Assembly: GCF_000820305.1 (NCBI RefSeq)
Contig: NZ_CDBH01000022.1
Location: forward strand, 160,701 to 224,700
Length of the DNA: 64,000 bases
Direction of reading: 5' to 3'
Origin: Aeromonas dhakensis
GTDB taxonomy: Bacteria > Pseudomonadota > Gammaproteobacteria > Enterobacterales > Aeromonadaceae
Shown here: one piece after another, positions 46,830-55,706 of the stretch
Layout: every line of letters starts with the position of its first letter
Numbering within the stretch: the first letter of the stretch is position 1
Notes under the pieces: model-generated
What the model was told of the DNA's origin: nothing
Seen by the model: only the letters and a program-made list of their open reading frames with translations
The model's database searches: none
Made by a program: the position numbers and the translations under genes

Positions 46830-47732
46830 ATGTATTACGGCTTTGATATTGGTGGCACCAAGATAGCGTTCGCCGTCTATGACGGCGCCTTGAATCTCTG
46901 CCACGAGGAGCGCATGAGCACTCCCGGCAATGACTATCAGGGGCTGCAGCAGCTCATTCGCGAGCGGGTCGAACAGGCGGATGCCCGTTTCGGCGCGCGC
47001 GGTGCGGTGGGCATCGGCTTTCCCGGCATTCTCAACCGGCACGACCACAGCATAGTGGCGGCCAATCTGCCCTCCATCAATGGTCGCCACCTGGGCGCCG
47101 ATCTGGCCGAACTGCTGGGCAGACCGGTCAAGGTGGACAACGATGCCAACTGCTTCCTCTGGTCCGAGGTACATCAGGGGGCGGCGGCGGGGGCCGACAG
47201 CGCCCTCGGCGTCACCATAGGTACCGGCATCGGCGGCGCCGTCTATCTGGCGGGCAAGCTGATCCAGGGCCGCAACTGGCTGGCGGGGGAGATAGGCCAC
47301 TACCCGCTGCCGGCCACCATGCTGATGAAGTACCCCGACCTGCCTCGTCCCCGTTGCGGCTGCGGTCGCCTGGTCTGTTTTGAAACCTATGCCTCCGGCA
47401 CCGGGCTGGAGCGGCTCTACCATCACTTTCACGGCCAGCGTGCCAGCGGCCACCAGATAGTGGGGCGCTTCGAGGCGCACGAGCCCCATGCAGTGGCCAC
47501 GGTCGACTGCTGGCTCGAAATCATGGCTGCCGGGCTGGCTACCGCCATCTCGGTGGTCGACCCCGATGTGGTGGTGCTGGGGGGCGGTCTGAGCGGCCTG
47601 CCCGCGCTCTACGAACAGCTGCCGCTGCGCCTGCCTGGCCATCTGCTGCCCGGGGTCGCCCTGCCCGAGATCCGCGAGGCCCGCTTCGGCGGCGCCGGTG
47701 GGGTGCGCGGGGCCGCCTTGCTCAATTTATGA
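46830..47732 (+). CDS. nagK: N-acetyl-D-glucosamine kinase NagK (ROK family)
   Basis: 300 residues (E. coli NagK 303). ROK signature: D-I-G-G-T-K near the start, V-G-I-G-F-P-G, D-N-D-A-N-C-F, and the Zn-binding C-G-C-G-R-L-V-C-F-E-T-Y-A-S-G (about 177-190). Phosphorylates GlcNAc salvaged from cell-wall recycling. A 9-bp inverted repeat overlaps the stop codon before cutC. Confidence 0.93.
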   Translation: MYYGFDIGGTKIAFAVYDGALNLCHEERMSTPGNDYQGLQQLIRERVEQADARFGARGAVGIGFPGILNRHDHSIVAANLPSINGRHLGADLAELLGRPVKVDNDANCFLWSEVHQGAAAGADSALGVTIGTGIGGAVYLAGKLIQGRNWLAGEIGHYPLPATMLMKYPDLPRPRCGCGRLVCFETYASGTGLERLYHHFHGQRASGHQIVGRFEAHEPHAVATVDCWLEIMAAGLATAISVVDPDVVVLGGGLSGLPALYEQLPLRLPGHLLPGVALPEIREARFGGAGGVRGAALLNL

Positions 47733-47755
47733 GATCAGATCCGGGGTCTGATCTC
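47731..47755. repeat. Intercistronic inverted repeat nagK-cutC
   Basis: GAGATCAGA/TCTGATCTC around a 7-nt loop, overlapping the nagK stop. There is no T-run, so termination is doubtful; it may mark mRNA processing. Confidence 0.6.
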
Positions 47756-47774
47756 CCCAATAAAGGAGTCCATC

Positions 47775-48500
47775 ATGACCTCTCTTGAAATCTGTATCGA
47801 CAACCTGGAATCCCTGTTCACCGCTCAGGAGGCTGGCGCGAATCGCATCGAGCTCTGCTCTGCGCTGGGGCTGGGCGGTCTGACCCCCTCCTATGGCTTC
47901 ATGCAGCTGGCGGCGCGCCATGCCACTATTCCCGTCTACGCCATGATCCGGCCCCGGGCCGGCGACTTCTGCTTTGGCGAGGGGGAGTTCGAGATGATGC
48001 TGCAGGATATCTCGGCGGCCCGTGCCGCCGGCCTGCAGGGGGTGGTGGTCGGTCTGCTGGACGAGGAGGGTCGGGTGCCTGCCGCCAGACTCGGCCAGCT
48101 GGTGGAGGCGGCGGGGCCCCTTGGTGTCACCTTCCACCGCGCCATCGACCTCTCCTCTGATTGGCGCCTCGACTTGGAGACCATAGTTGCCGCCGGCTGC
48201 GAGCGAATTCTGAGCTCGGGCCATGCGCCGACTGCGCTGGCGGGGCTCGAGACCCTGCAGGCGATGCAGCAGGCGCTGGCGGGGCGCGCCAGTCTGATGC
48301 CCGGTGCCGGGGTCAATGCCGACAACGTGCGTACCATCATCGAGTTTACCGGGGTAAACGAGGTGCACATGTCCGGCATGGGCTGGCGCGGCGGCATGGT
48401 GCCTCATGGAGTGAACATGGGCACCTCGGACGACGGTCGGGTCAATATCACCGACGGCGCCAAGGTAGCGGCGGTACGGGCCCTGCTGGACAGGGCCTGA
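47775..48500 (+). CDS. cutC: Copper homeostasis protein CutC
   Basis: 241 residues, the usual length. TIM-barrel protein with E-I-C-I-D-N near the start, A-N-R-I-E-L-C-S-A-L, Y-A-M-I-R-P-R-A-G-D-F, G-V-T-F-H-R-A-I-D and E-V-H-M-S-G at the end. Linked to copper tolerance in E. coli, though the biochemical role is disputed. A divergent second copy of its last ~31 codons lies 127 bases downstream. Confidence 0.95.
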   Translation: MTSLEICIDNLESLFTAQEAGANRIELCSALGLGGLTPSYGFMQLAARHATIPVYAMIRPRAGDFCFGEGEFEMMLQDISAARAAGLQGVVVGLLDEEGRVPAARLGQLVEAAGPLGVTFHRAIDLSSDWRLDLETIVAAGCERILSSGHAPTALAGLETLQAMQQALAGRASLMPGAGVNADNVRTIIEFTGVNEVHMSGMGWRGGMVPHGVNMGTSDDGRVNITDGAKVAAVRALLDRA

Positions 48501-48532
48501 TACGAGCCGCACGGCGGCATGATGTCTCTTCA

Positions 48533-48631
48533 TGGGCGTCAACATGGGCACCTCGGACGACGGCCGGGTCAATATCACCGACGGCGCCAAGGTCGCGGCG
48601 GTGCGGGCCCTGCTGGACAGGGCCTGATACG
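48533..48631 (+). pseudogene. Duplicated, divergent 3' fragment of cutC
   Basis: 48535-48631 repeats 48408-48504 at a fixed 127-base offset. The differences in the coding part (GGA/GGC, GTG/GTC, GGT/GGC, GTA/GTC, GTA/GTG) are all synonymous third positions. It encodes the CutC tail (V-N-M-G-T-S-D-D-G-R-V-N-I-T-D...A-L-L-D-R-A) with a stop. It looks like the end of another cutC allele left by recombination. Confidence 0.8.
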
Positions 48632-48668
48632 GCTTGAATGTGAGCAGGGGTGATGGTGCTCTGTTTTG

Positions 48669-48710
48669 CTCCCTTCTCCCCTGGCGGGAGAAGGGGCGGG
48701 GATGAGGGGG
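48669..48710. repeat. REP-like palindromic repeat
   Basis: CTCCCTTCTCCCC / GGGAGAAGGGGCGGGGATGA: same family as unit B between nrdD and nrdG, including the GGGGATGAGGG tail. It sits in the 5' region of fklB and could also end cutC transcripts. Confidence 0.8.
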
Positions 48711-48826
48711 GCTGATGTGAGGCACCTCCCACCTGGGGGCAAAACTGGGGACGGGCGGCAGCACCCGGCGCAAAAGTCTGATATTATCCCGTCTCTTTTA
48801 CCCTCAGGACCCGGAGCAACTTCTCA

Positions 48827-49438
48827 ATGTCCCAATACGACTCTATCGAACAGAAGGCCAGCTATGGCATCGGCCGCAACATGGGTGATCAACTGGCGCA
48901 GCAAGCCTTCGCCGGTCTGGATATCCCGGCCCTGCAGCAAGGTCTGGCAGATGCCCTGAATGGTCTGGAGTTCGCGGTCAGCCGTGACGATATCAACGAT
49001 GCCTTCCAGGTCATCACTGCCCGCATGCAGGAAGAGCAGGAAGCCGTTGCCAAGGCTGCCGCCGCCGAAGGCGAAGCCTTCCTGGCCGACAACGCCAAGC
49101 GCGCCGAAGTGAAGACCACCGAGTCCGGTCTGCAGTACGAAGTGCTGGTGGAAGGCAACGGTGCCGTACCCGTAGCCGGTCAGTCCGTGCGCGTGCACTA
49201 CCATGGTACCTTCACCCACGGTGGCGTGTTCGACAGCTCCGTCGCCCGCGGCCAGCCGGCCGAATTCCCGGTAACTGGCGTGATCGCCGGCTGGGTAGAA
49301 GCGCTGCAACTGATGCCGGTTGGCTCCAAGTGGAAGCTCTACATTCCGCAGGATCTGGCCTACGGCGCACGCGGTGCCGGTTCCATCCCGCCGTACTCCG
49401 CCCTGGTATTCGAAGTGGAGCTGCTGGACATCCTGTGA
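48827..49438 (+). CDS. fklB: FKBP-type peptidyl-prolyl isomerase FklB
   Basis: 203 residues. N-terminal dimerisation helices (about 1-85, A-S-Y-G-I-G-R-N-M-G) are followed by the FKBP domain (about 95-203: V-R-V-H-Y-H-G-T-F, F-D-S-S, G-V-I-A-G-W-V-E-A-L, Y-I-P-Q-D-L-A-Y-G, P-Y-S-A-L-V-F). Cytoplasmic proline isomerase and chaperone like E. coli FKBP22. No signal peptide. Confidence 0.96.
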   Translation: MSQYDSIEQKASYGIGRNMGDQLAQQAFAGLDIPALQQGLADALNGLEFAVSRDDINDAFQVITARMQEEQEAVAKAAAAEGEAFLADNAKRAEVKTTESGLQYEVLVEGNGAVPVAGQSVRVHYHGTFTHGGVFDSSVARGQPAEFPVTGVIAGWVEALQLMPVGSKWKLYIPQDLAYGARGAGSIPPYSALVFEVELLDIL

Positions 49439-49457
49439 TCCGGCTGGCTTGATTGAT

Positions 49458-49493
49458 ACAGACGGCGACCCTCGGGTCGCCGTCTGTTTTTTT
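49458..49493 (+). terminator. Terminator after fklB
   Basis: Perfect 13-bp stem (49458-49470 with 49475-49487), CTCG loop, T7 tail. Confidence 0.96.
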
Positions 49494-49567
49494 GCGCCGC
49501 GCGCGGCGGGGCATGGGCAGCGCCTGTGCTTTTGGATATAGTCATGGCTCCTGCTGGGAGAGCGCCC

Positions 49568-50449
49568 ATGGCTGCCATCATCGAAGTCGTCGATCTCGTC
49601 AAGCACTTCCCCGGCGTCAAGGCGGTGGACGGGCTCAGCTTTGCCATTCCCGCCGGCAGCTGTTTCGGCCTGCTCGGCCCGAACGGGGCCGGCAAGACCA
49701 CCACCATAGAGCTGCTGGAGGGGATCCTCACCCCGGACAGCGGCCAGATCCTGTTTCACGGTGCCCCCCGCGGCCCCGACTACCGCTCCCGCATCGGCAT
49801 CCAGTTCCAGCACACGGCGCTGCAGGATTTCCTGACGGTGCGCGATACCCTGCGGCTGTTCGCCAGCCTCTACCCGGCCCCCTTGCCCCAGGCTAAGCTC
49901 ATCGAGCTGTGTGCGCTGGGAGAATTTATCGATCGGGACAGTCGCAAGCTCTCCGGCGGTCAGCGGCAACGGCTGCTGCTGGCGCTGGCGCTGCTTGGCG
50001 ACCCCGAGCTGCTGTTTCTGGACGAGCCCACCACGGGTCTCGATCCCCAGGCCCGCCACCACTTCTGGCAGCGCATCGAGGCGATCAAGGCGCAGGGCAA
50101 GACGGTGGTGCTCACCACCCACTACATGGACGAGGCCCAGCAGCTGTGCGATCAGATTGCCATCGTCGATCACGGCCATCTGCTCAGCCTGGATACCCCG
50201 GTCGCCCTGCTGGCCCAACACTTTAACGGTGTGCTGGTGCGCCTGGCGGCTCACCCGGCCCTCGCCAGTCTCGGTTATCCCCTGCGCCCGCTGGGCGAGC
50301 AGGTGGAGCTGAGCTGCCCCGACGTGGCGGACTTGCTGCCACGGTTGCTGAGTCTGGGCGTGCCGCTGACCGGCATGCAGGTGCGCTCCCCCAATCTGGA
50401 GGATCTCTTCCTCCATCTGACCGGCCATAGCCTGCGGAGCGGCGCATGA
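49568..50449 (+). CDS. ABC transporter ATP-binding protein (ABC-2 type exporter)
   Basis: 293 residues. Walker A G-P-N-G-A-G-K-T (about 36-43), Q loop F-Q-H-T-A-L-Q-D, signature L-S-G-G-Q-R-Q-R (about 131) and Walker B L-L-F-L-D-E-P-T-T-G. It belongs to the drug/polyketide-type exporter ATPases. GGGAG before the chosen ATG supports the start. The permease follows 73 bases downstream. Substrate unknown. Confidence 0.93.
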   Translation: MAAIIEVVDLVKHFPGVKAVDGLSFAIPAGSCFGLLGPNGAGKTTTIELLEGILTPDSGQILFHGAPRGPDYRSRIGIQFQHTALQDFLTVRDTLRLFASLYPAPLPQAKLIELCALGEFIDRDSRKLSGGQRQRLLLALALLGDPELLFLDEPTTGLDPQARHHFWQRIEAIKAQGKTVVLTTHYMDEAQQLCDQIAIVDHGHLLSLDTPVALLAQHFNGVLVRLAAHPALASLGYPLRPLGEQVELSCPDVADLLPRLLSLGVPLTGMQVRSPNLEDLFLHLTGHSLRSGA

Positions 50450-50522
50450 ACGCGGCCCCGTGGCATCCCGCAGCGGCGCCTGCCGGCATGCCGTCCCAGC
50501 CTGCCAGCCCAAGGAGCACCAG

Positions 50523-51536
50523 ATGACGGGATCCCTCAAGCGCATCGGGGCGCTCTTCTATGCCCGCAACCTGGAGTTCGTGCGGGATCGGGCCGCGCTG
50601 ATCTGGAACCTGGCCTTTCCGCTGCTGCTGGTGCTGGGGTTCACCCTCATCTTCTCCGGCCCGCCCAAGCCGCTGGTGCAGATGGGGGTGGTGGGGGAGC
50701 TGCCCGCAGCCTATGCCCCGCTGCGCGCCGTGCCGCTGCTCAAGATCATCCCCTATGACGAAGAGGAGAAGGGCCGGCTCAAGGTGCGCCACCACCAGCT
50801 GGATCTGCTGCTCTCGCCCGGCACGGACCGTTACTGGATCAACCCGGACGCCCCCCAGGGCGCCATGGTCGAGTACCTGCTGCGCCAGGCCGTGCCGGTG
50901 CAGCTGGTGCGGGAGACCCTGAGCGGGCGCGCCATTCGCTATGGCGACTGGCTGCTGCCCGGGGTGATCGGCATGAACCTGATGTTCTCCGGCCTGTTCG
51001 GGGTGGGCTTCGTCATCGTCCGTTACCGCAAGAACGGGGTGCTCAAGCGGCTTGGGGCCACTCCGCTCTCGGCTGCCGAGTTTCTCTGCGCCCAGCTGCT
51101 GTCGCGCATCCTGATCACCCTGGTGGTGAGCCTGCTGGTGTTTCTGGTGGCCTACTTTCTGCTCGGGGTGCCGCTGCTCGGCTCGGGCTGGCTGCTGCTG
51201 TTGATCGCCCTGCTGGGCGGGGCGGCCATGGCGTCTCTCGGCCTGCTGGTGGCGGCCCGCATCCAGAACGAGGAGCTGGCGAGCGGGCTGCTCAACGTCA
51301 TCAGCATGCCGATGATGTTCCTCTCCGGCGTCTGGTTCTCGCTGGAAGGGGCTCCCGCCTGGCTGCAGCAGTTGGCGGCCTGGCTGCCGCTCAGCCAGAT
51401 CATCGCGGCGGCCCGCGCCGTCATGTTGGAAGGGGCAGGCTGGGCCGAGGTGGCGGCGCCACTGGGCTGGGTCCTGTTGTTTACGCTCTGCTGCATCACC
51501 CTGGGCAGCGCCCTGTTCAAATGGAGTCACAGATGA
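50523..51536 (+). CDS. ABC-2 type permease
   Basis: 337 residues: membrane helix near 25-45, a periplasmic domain (about 50-140), then five helices in the C-terminal half, ABC-2 style (G-V-I-G-M-N-L-M-F-S-G, P-M-M-F-L-S-G-V-W-F). Partner of the preceding ATPase. A good AAGGAG site gives the start. It overlaps the next gene by four bases (ATGA). Confidence 0.9.
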   Translation: MTGSLKRIGALFYARNLEFVRDRAALIWNLAFPLLLVLGFTLIFSGPPKPLVQMGVVGELPAAYAPLRAVPLLKIIPYDEEEKGRLKVRHHQLDLLLSPGTDRYWINPDAPQGAMVEYLLRQAVPVQLVRETLSGRAIRYGDWLLPGVIGMNLMFSGLFGVGFVIVRYRKNGVLKRLGATPLSAAEFLCAQLLSRILITLVVSLLVFLVAYFLLGVPLLGSGWLLLLIALLGGAAMASLGLLVAARIQNEELASGLLNVISMPMMFLSGVWFSLEGAPAWLQQLAAWLPLSQIIAAARAVMLEGAGWAEVAAPLGWVLLFTLCCITLGSALFKWSHR

Positions 51537-51859
51537 AGCTATTGATGAAGTCACTGCCGCTGGTTGGCGGAACCCTGCTGGCCCTGCTGCTGAGTCTGCC
51601 GGCCAGTGCCGGCGCCATGCGCTGCAAAAATGCTCTGATCACCGAAGGGGACAGCACCGCCGAGATGCTGATCAAGTGCGGCGAGCCCATGCTGCGCGAG
51701 GAGCTGACCCGCAACGAGGAGAACCAGTTCGGCAACCTGGTGCAGGTGAAGTATGGGGAGCGCTGGACCTACAACTTCGGCAAGAACGAGTTCATGCGTT
51801 TCGTCACCGTGCGCAACGGGGTGGTCACCGACATCGAGAACGGCCCGCGCGGCAATTGA
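51533..51859 (+). CDS. DUF2845 domain periplasmic protein
   Basis: 108 residues; signal peptide to S-A-G-A. The mature chain M-R-C-K-N-A-L-I-T-E-G-D-S...L-I-K-C-G-E-P matches DUF2845, with two Cys probably bridged. Function unknown. The four-base overlap with the permease suggests a periplasmic accessory of the ABC exporter, by context. Confidence 0.85.
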   Translation: MKLLMKSLPLVGGTLLALLLSLPASAGAMRCKNALITEGDSTAEMLIKCGEPMLREELTRNEENQFGNLVQVKYGERWTYNFGKNEFMRFVTVRNGVVTDIENGPRGN

Positions 51860-52320
51860 TCCTGCCGACCGGATGGTGCGCGCCGAGTACGGTGGTGTGG
51901 CTCCGGTCTCTTTCCGGCGTTTACGCCCCCGTATCCACCTTTCATCCCTCTCTTACGGTTGCCCGGTATTGGTTCATTCCCCCCAATAACGGGCCCTGTT
52001 GTTAGCAAAATGCGCCCGATAAATGCGTTGTCAGCGCGTTTTTCTGCCCCAATCCGGTGCGTCCGATTTTTTGCGAAAAATAATCCTCACATTATCGGGG
52101 GCTTGGAACCGTAGGCCATTTTGCGAATAAGGGTCTATTTTTAATTCTAAGAGTGCATATCGGCCCGTTGACCTATTTTGTGCTGCTGCACCAAGGTTGG
52201 GCCGGCTTGCACCGATTGACAGGTTTTTGAGCCGCTCGATAAGCTGTGAAAAAGCAGAGAAACGAAGGCATCTTGCCAGGTTCTGGTGCCTATTTGAATC
52301 AAACCACAGGGAAGCGTGAG
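51860..52320. other. Intergenic region upstream of aapJ
   Basis: Contains a 12-bp imperfect hairpin (51961-51972 with 51983-51994) without T-run, an AT-rich stretch (52060-52150), and a promoter candidate TTGACA (52216-52221), 18-base spacer, TAAGCT (52240-52245). TGCACC occurs at 52187 and 52208, 21 bases apart; this recalls NtrC half-sites but is weak. Confidence 0.5.
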
Positions 52321-53340
52321 ATGAAGCAGATACACAAGGCAGGTATGGTGATGGTGCTGTCGCTGGTGGCAGCCAATGCATGGGCAGACGGCACCCTGGA
52401 TGCCGTCAAGAAGAAGGGATTCGTGCAGTGCGGGGTGGGTGATGGCCTGCCGGGTTTCTCCAACCCGGATGCCAAGGGCACCTGGACCGGTCTGGACGTG
52501 GATGTGTGCCGCGCCGTGGCTGCAGCCGTGCTGGGGGATGCCGGCAAGGTGAAGTATGTCTCCCTCACCGCCAAGGAGCGATTCACCGCCCTGCAATCCG
52601 GCGAGGTGGATCTGCTGTCGCGCAATACCACCTGGACCCTGACCCGGGACGGGTCGCTGGGTCTGACCTTTGCCGGGGTGAACTACTACGATGGCCAAGG
52701 CTTTCTGATCAAGCAGTCCCTCGGGGTGAAGAGCGCCAAGGAGCTCGACGGTGCCGCCGTCTGCATCCAGTCTGGCACCACCACAGAGCTCAACCTGGCG
52801 GACTATTTCCGCGCCAATGGCGGCATGAAATATACCCCTGTGGTGTTCGATACCTCGGATCAGACCGTCAAGGGGTTCGAGGCGGGCCGCTGCGACGTGC
52901 TGACCTCGGATCAGTCCCAGCTCTATGCCCTCAAGATCAAGCTCAGCAAGCCGGCGGAGGCCATGGTGCTGCCTGAGGTGATCTCCAAGGAGCCGCTGGG
53001 GCCTGCCGTGCGCCAGGGTGACGATCAGTGGTTCAAGGTGGTGCGCTGGAGCCTCAACGCCATGCTCAACGCCGAGGAGGCCGGGGTCACCAGTGCCAAC
53101 GTGGACGAGATGCTCAAGTCCACCAACCCGGATATCCGCCGTCTGCTGGGGCTGGAAGAGCCCAAGGGGTCGGTGCTCGGGCTGGATGACAAGTGGGCCT
53201 ACAACATCGTCAAGCAGGTCGGCAACTATGGCGAATCCTTCGACCGCAACGTCGGTGCCGGCTCCCCCCTCAAGATCGAGCGTGGCATCAATGCGCTCTG
53301 GAACAAGGGTGGCCTGATGTACGCGCCGCCCATCCGCTGA
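52321..53340 (+). CDS. aapJ: General L-amino acid ABC transporter, binding protein AapJ
   Basis: 339 residues; signal peptide ending A-N-A-W-A. Family features: V-K-K-K-G-F-V-Q-C-G-V-G near the start, V-D-V-C-R-A-V-A-A-A-V, S-R-N-T-T-W-T-L-T-R-D and V-C-I-Q-S-G-T-T-T-E-L-N-L. Binds a broad range of L-amino acids for import. A GC-rich hairpin lies between it and aapQ, which may keep this gene's mRNA level above that of the permeases. Confidence 0.95.
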   Translation: MKQIHKAGMVMVLSLVAANAWADGTLDAVKKKGFVQCGVGDGLPGFSNPDAKGTWTGLDVDVCRAVAAAVLGDAGKVKYVSLTAKERFTALQSGEVDLLSRNTTWTLTRDGSLGLTFAGVNYYDGQGFLIKQSLGVKSAKELDGAAVCIQSGTTTELNLADYFRANGGMKYTPVVFDTSDQTVKGFEAGRCDVLTSDQSQLYALKIKLSKPAEAMVLPEVISKEPLGPAVRQGDDQWFKVVRWSLNAMLNAEEAGVTSANVDEMLKSTNPDIRRLLGLEEPKGSVLGLDDKWAYNIVKQVGNYGESFDRNVGAGSPLKIERGINALWNKGGLMYAPPIR

Positions 53341-53353
53341 GTCGACAACCATC

Positions 53354-53371
53354 GGGGGGCCGAGGCCCCCC
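53354..53371 (+). terminator. Intercistronic hairpin aapJ-aapQ
   Basis: GGGGGGC/GCCCCCC stem with CGAG loop, followed by ATTT. A weak attenuating hairpin, common after binding-protein genes of ABC operons. Confidence 0.7.
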
Positions 53372-53401
53372 ATTTCCCCTGGCTTTGTCGGAGTCATCCT
53401 C

Positions 53402-54589
53402 ATGGCGTTACACGCATCAAACCATAGGAAGGAACAGGGCCGCTGGTGGTATGACGCCAAGGTGCGGGCATTGATCTTCCAGTGCCTGGCTATCGCGGTC
53501 GTGGTCGGCTTCCTGTTCTACATCATCCACAATGCCCTGACCAATCTGGCCACCCGTGGCATCACCACCGGCTTCGATTTTCTGGGCAATACGGCGGGCT
53601 TTGGCATTCTGCAGAGCCTGATCCCCTATGACGAGACCTATACTTTCGGCCGTACCTTTCTGGTGGGGCTGCTCAATACCCTGCTGGTCTCCGTGCTCGG
53701 CATCCTGTTTGCCACCCTGCTCGGTTTCATGCTCGGGGTGGCGCGCCTGTCGCGCAACTGGCTGGTAGCCAAGATAGCGACCGTCTACATAGAGACGTTT
53801 CGCAACATCCCGCTGCTGCTGCAGATCTTCTTCTGGTACTTCTCGGTGCTGCGCACCCTGCCATCTCCGCGCCAGAGCGTGGATCTGGGGGGGCTCGCCT
53901 TCCTCAACGTACGGGGCTTCTATCTGCCCAAGCCCCTGTTCGAAGAGGGATTCGGCTACGTGCTCTGGGCACTGGTGCTGGCGGTGGTGCTGAGCTGGGG
54001 GCTGAGCCGCTGGGCCCGGCGCCGTCAGGCCCTGACCGGCAGGATATTCCCGTTCTGGCGCAGCGTGGCTGCCCTGGTCATTCTGCTCCCGGCCGCCGCC
54101 TTCCTGCTGGCGGGCAGCCCGCTCAGCTGGAGCGTGCCAGCCCTGCAGGGGTTCAACTTCCGGGGCGGTCTGACGGTCTTGCCCGAGCTCGCGGCCCTCT
54201 TGCTGGCGCTCACCATCTACACGGCGGCCTTCATCGCGGAGATAGTGCGCTCCGGCATCATGGCCATCAGCAAGGGGCAGACGGAGGCGGCCTCCGCCCT
54301 CGGGCTCTCACCCGCCAAGACGCTGCGGCTGGTGATCATTCCCCAGGCGATGCGGGTCATCATCCCTCCCTTGACCAGCCAGTATCTGAACCTCACCAAG
54401 AACTCCTCGCTGGCTACGGCCATCGGCTATCCGGATCTGGTGTCAGTGTTCATGGGGACGACTCTCAACCAGACCGGGCAGGCCATCGAGGTCATCGCCA
54501 TGACCATGGGGGTCTATCTCGTCATCAGTATCACCACCTCGCTGCTGATGAACATCTACAACCGCAGAATGACGCTGGTTGAGCGCTAG
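53402..54589 (+). CDS. aapQ: Amino acid ABC transporter permease AapQ
   Basis: 395 residues, long like other AapQ/BztB proteins because of an insert between the first and second group of helices. The binding-protein-dependent permease motif E-A-A-S-A-L-G-L-S-P-A-K-T-L-R-L-V-I-I-P is near residue 300. Pairs with AapM in the inner membrane. Nine bases separate it from aapM. Confidence 0.95.
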   Translation: MALHASNHRKEQGRWWYDAKVRALIFQCLAIAVVVGFLFYIIHNALTNLATRGITTGFDFLGNTAGFGILQSLIPYDETYTFGRTFLVGLLNTLLVSVLGILFATLLGFMLGVARLSRNWLVAKIATVYIETFRNIPLLLQIFFWYFSVLRTLPSPRQSVDLGGLAFLNVRGFYLPKPLFEEGFGYVLWALVLAVVLSWGLSRWARRRQALTGRIFPFWRSVAALVILLPAAAFLLAGSPLSWSVPALQGFNFRGGLTVLPELAALLLALTIYTAAFIAEIVRSGIMAISKGQTEAASALGLSPAKTLRLVIIPQAMRVIIPPLTSQYLNLTKNSSLATAIGYPDLVSVFMGTTLNQTGQAIEVIAMTMGVYLVISITTSLLMNIYNRRMTLVER

Positions 54590-54598
54590 GGAGCAGTC

Positions 54599-55693
54599 AT
54601 GTTTGTGAACGAATTGCAGGAGGTTCTGCCGCCTCCCAGCCATCGCCGGGGCCTGGTCGCCTGGCTCAGGCAGAATCTGTTTCCCAACTGGTGGAACGGC
54701 CTGCTGACCCTGGTGCTGGCTTATCTGCTGCTGCCGCTGATCTGGTTTGCCCTGGACTGGGCGCTGTTCTCCGCCACCTGGCAGGGGAGCAGCCGCGAGG
54801 CCTGCGGCCAGGGCGGCGCCTGCTGGATCTTCATCGAGAGCCGGCTGGGGCAGTACCTCTATGGCTTCTACCCGGCCGATCAGTACTGGCGCATCAACCT
54901 TACCTTCGCCGGCCTGGCGGTGTTGCTGGCCCTGCTCATCTGGCCCAAGACCCCGCGCAAGGGGTTGCTGGCGCTGTTCACCCTGCTGGTATTCCCTGTC
55001 ATCGCCTTCTTCCTCATCCATGGCGGGGCTGGGCTGGAGGTGGTGGAGACGAACCGCTGGGGTGGGCTGATGCTGACCCTGGTGCTGGCGGTGGTGGGCA
55101 TAGTGGTTGCGCTGCCGTTCGGCATCCTGCTGGCGCTGGGGCGTCGCTCCCACATGCCGGTCATCGCCAGCCTCTGCACCGTCTACATCGAGTTCTGGCG
55201 GGCGGTGCCGCTCATCACAGTGCTCTTCATGGCGTCCGTCATGCTGCCGCTGTTCATGAGTACCGAAGTGGAGCTCGACAAGCTGCTGCGGGCGCTCATC
55301 GGCATCATCCTGTTCCAGGCGGCCTATGTGGCCGAGGTGGTGAGAGGCGGGCTGCAGGCGATCCCCAAGGGGCAATACGAGGCGGGGGAGGCCCTGGGGC
55401 TCTCCTACTGGAAGGTGATGGGGCTCATCATCATGCCGCAGGCCCTCAAGATCACCATCCCCTCGCTGGTGAACACCTTTATCTCCCTGTTCAAGGACAC
55501 CAGCCTGGTGCTGATCATCGGGCTGTTCGATCTGCTGGCCATCTCCAAGGTGGCGCTGGCGGATCCGGCCTGGCTGGGTTATTCCACCGAGGCGTATGTC
55601 TTTATCGCCATGATCTTCTGGATGTTCTGTTTTGGCATGTCCCGCTACTCCATCTATCTGGAGCGCAAACTCAACACGGGCCACAAGCATTAG
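54599..55693 (+). CDS. aapM: Amino acid ABC transporter permease AapM
   Basis: 364 residues, membrane protein. The EAA motif is [20 protein letters not shown] (near 262), and a large periplasmic segment with C-G-Q-G-G-A-C lies early. It forms the channel with AapQ. The gene runs into aapP after a 13-base gap. Confidence 0.95.
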   Translation: MFVNELQEVLPPPSHRRGLVAWLRQNLFPNWWNGLLTLVLAYLLLPLIWFALDWALFSATWQGSSREACGQGGACWIFIESRLGQYLYGFYPADQYWRINLTFAGLAVLLALLIWPKTPRKGLLALFTLLVFPVIAFFLIHGGAGLEVVETNRWGGLMLTLVLAVVGIVVALPFGILLALGRRSHMPVIASLCTVYIEFWRAVPLITVLFMASVMLPLFMSTEVELDKLLRALIGIILFQAAYVAEVVRGGLQAIPKGQYEAGEALGLSYWKVMGLIIMPQALKITIPSLVNTFISLFKDTSLVLIIGLFDLLAISKVALADPAWLGYSTEAYVFIAMIFWMFCFGMSRYSIYLERKLNTGHKH

Positions 55694-55706
55694 GAGTAGT
55701 TTCGAG

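Noticed and set aside
48161..48637. Long alternative-frame ORF across cutC and its duplicated end
   Set aside because: It is out of frame with CutC and has no domain; an effect of GC-rich codons.
52187..52213. NtrC sites or a sigma-54 promoter before aapJ
   Set aside because: Two TGCACC half-sites exist, but no full dyad, and no -24/-12 element with the right spacing; a sigma-70 type promoter fits better.
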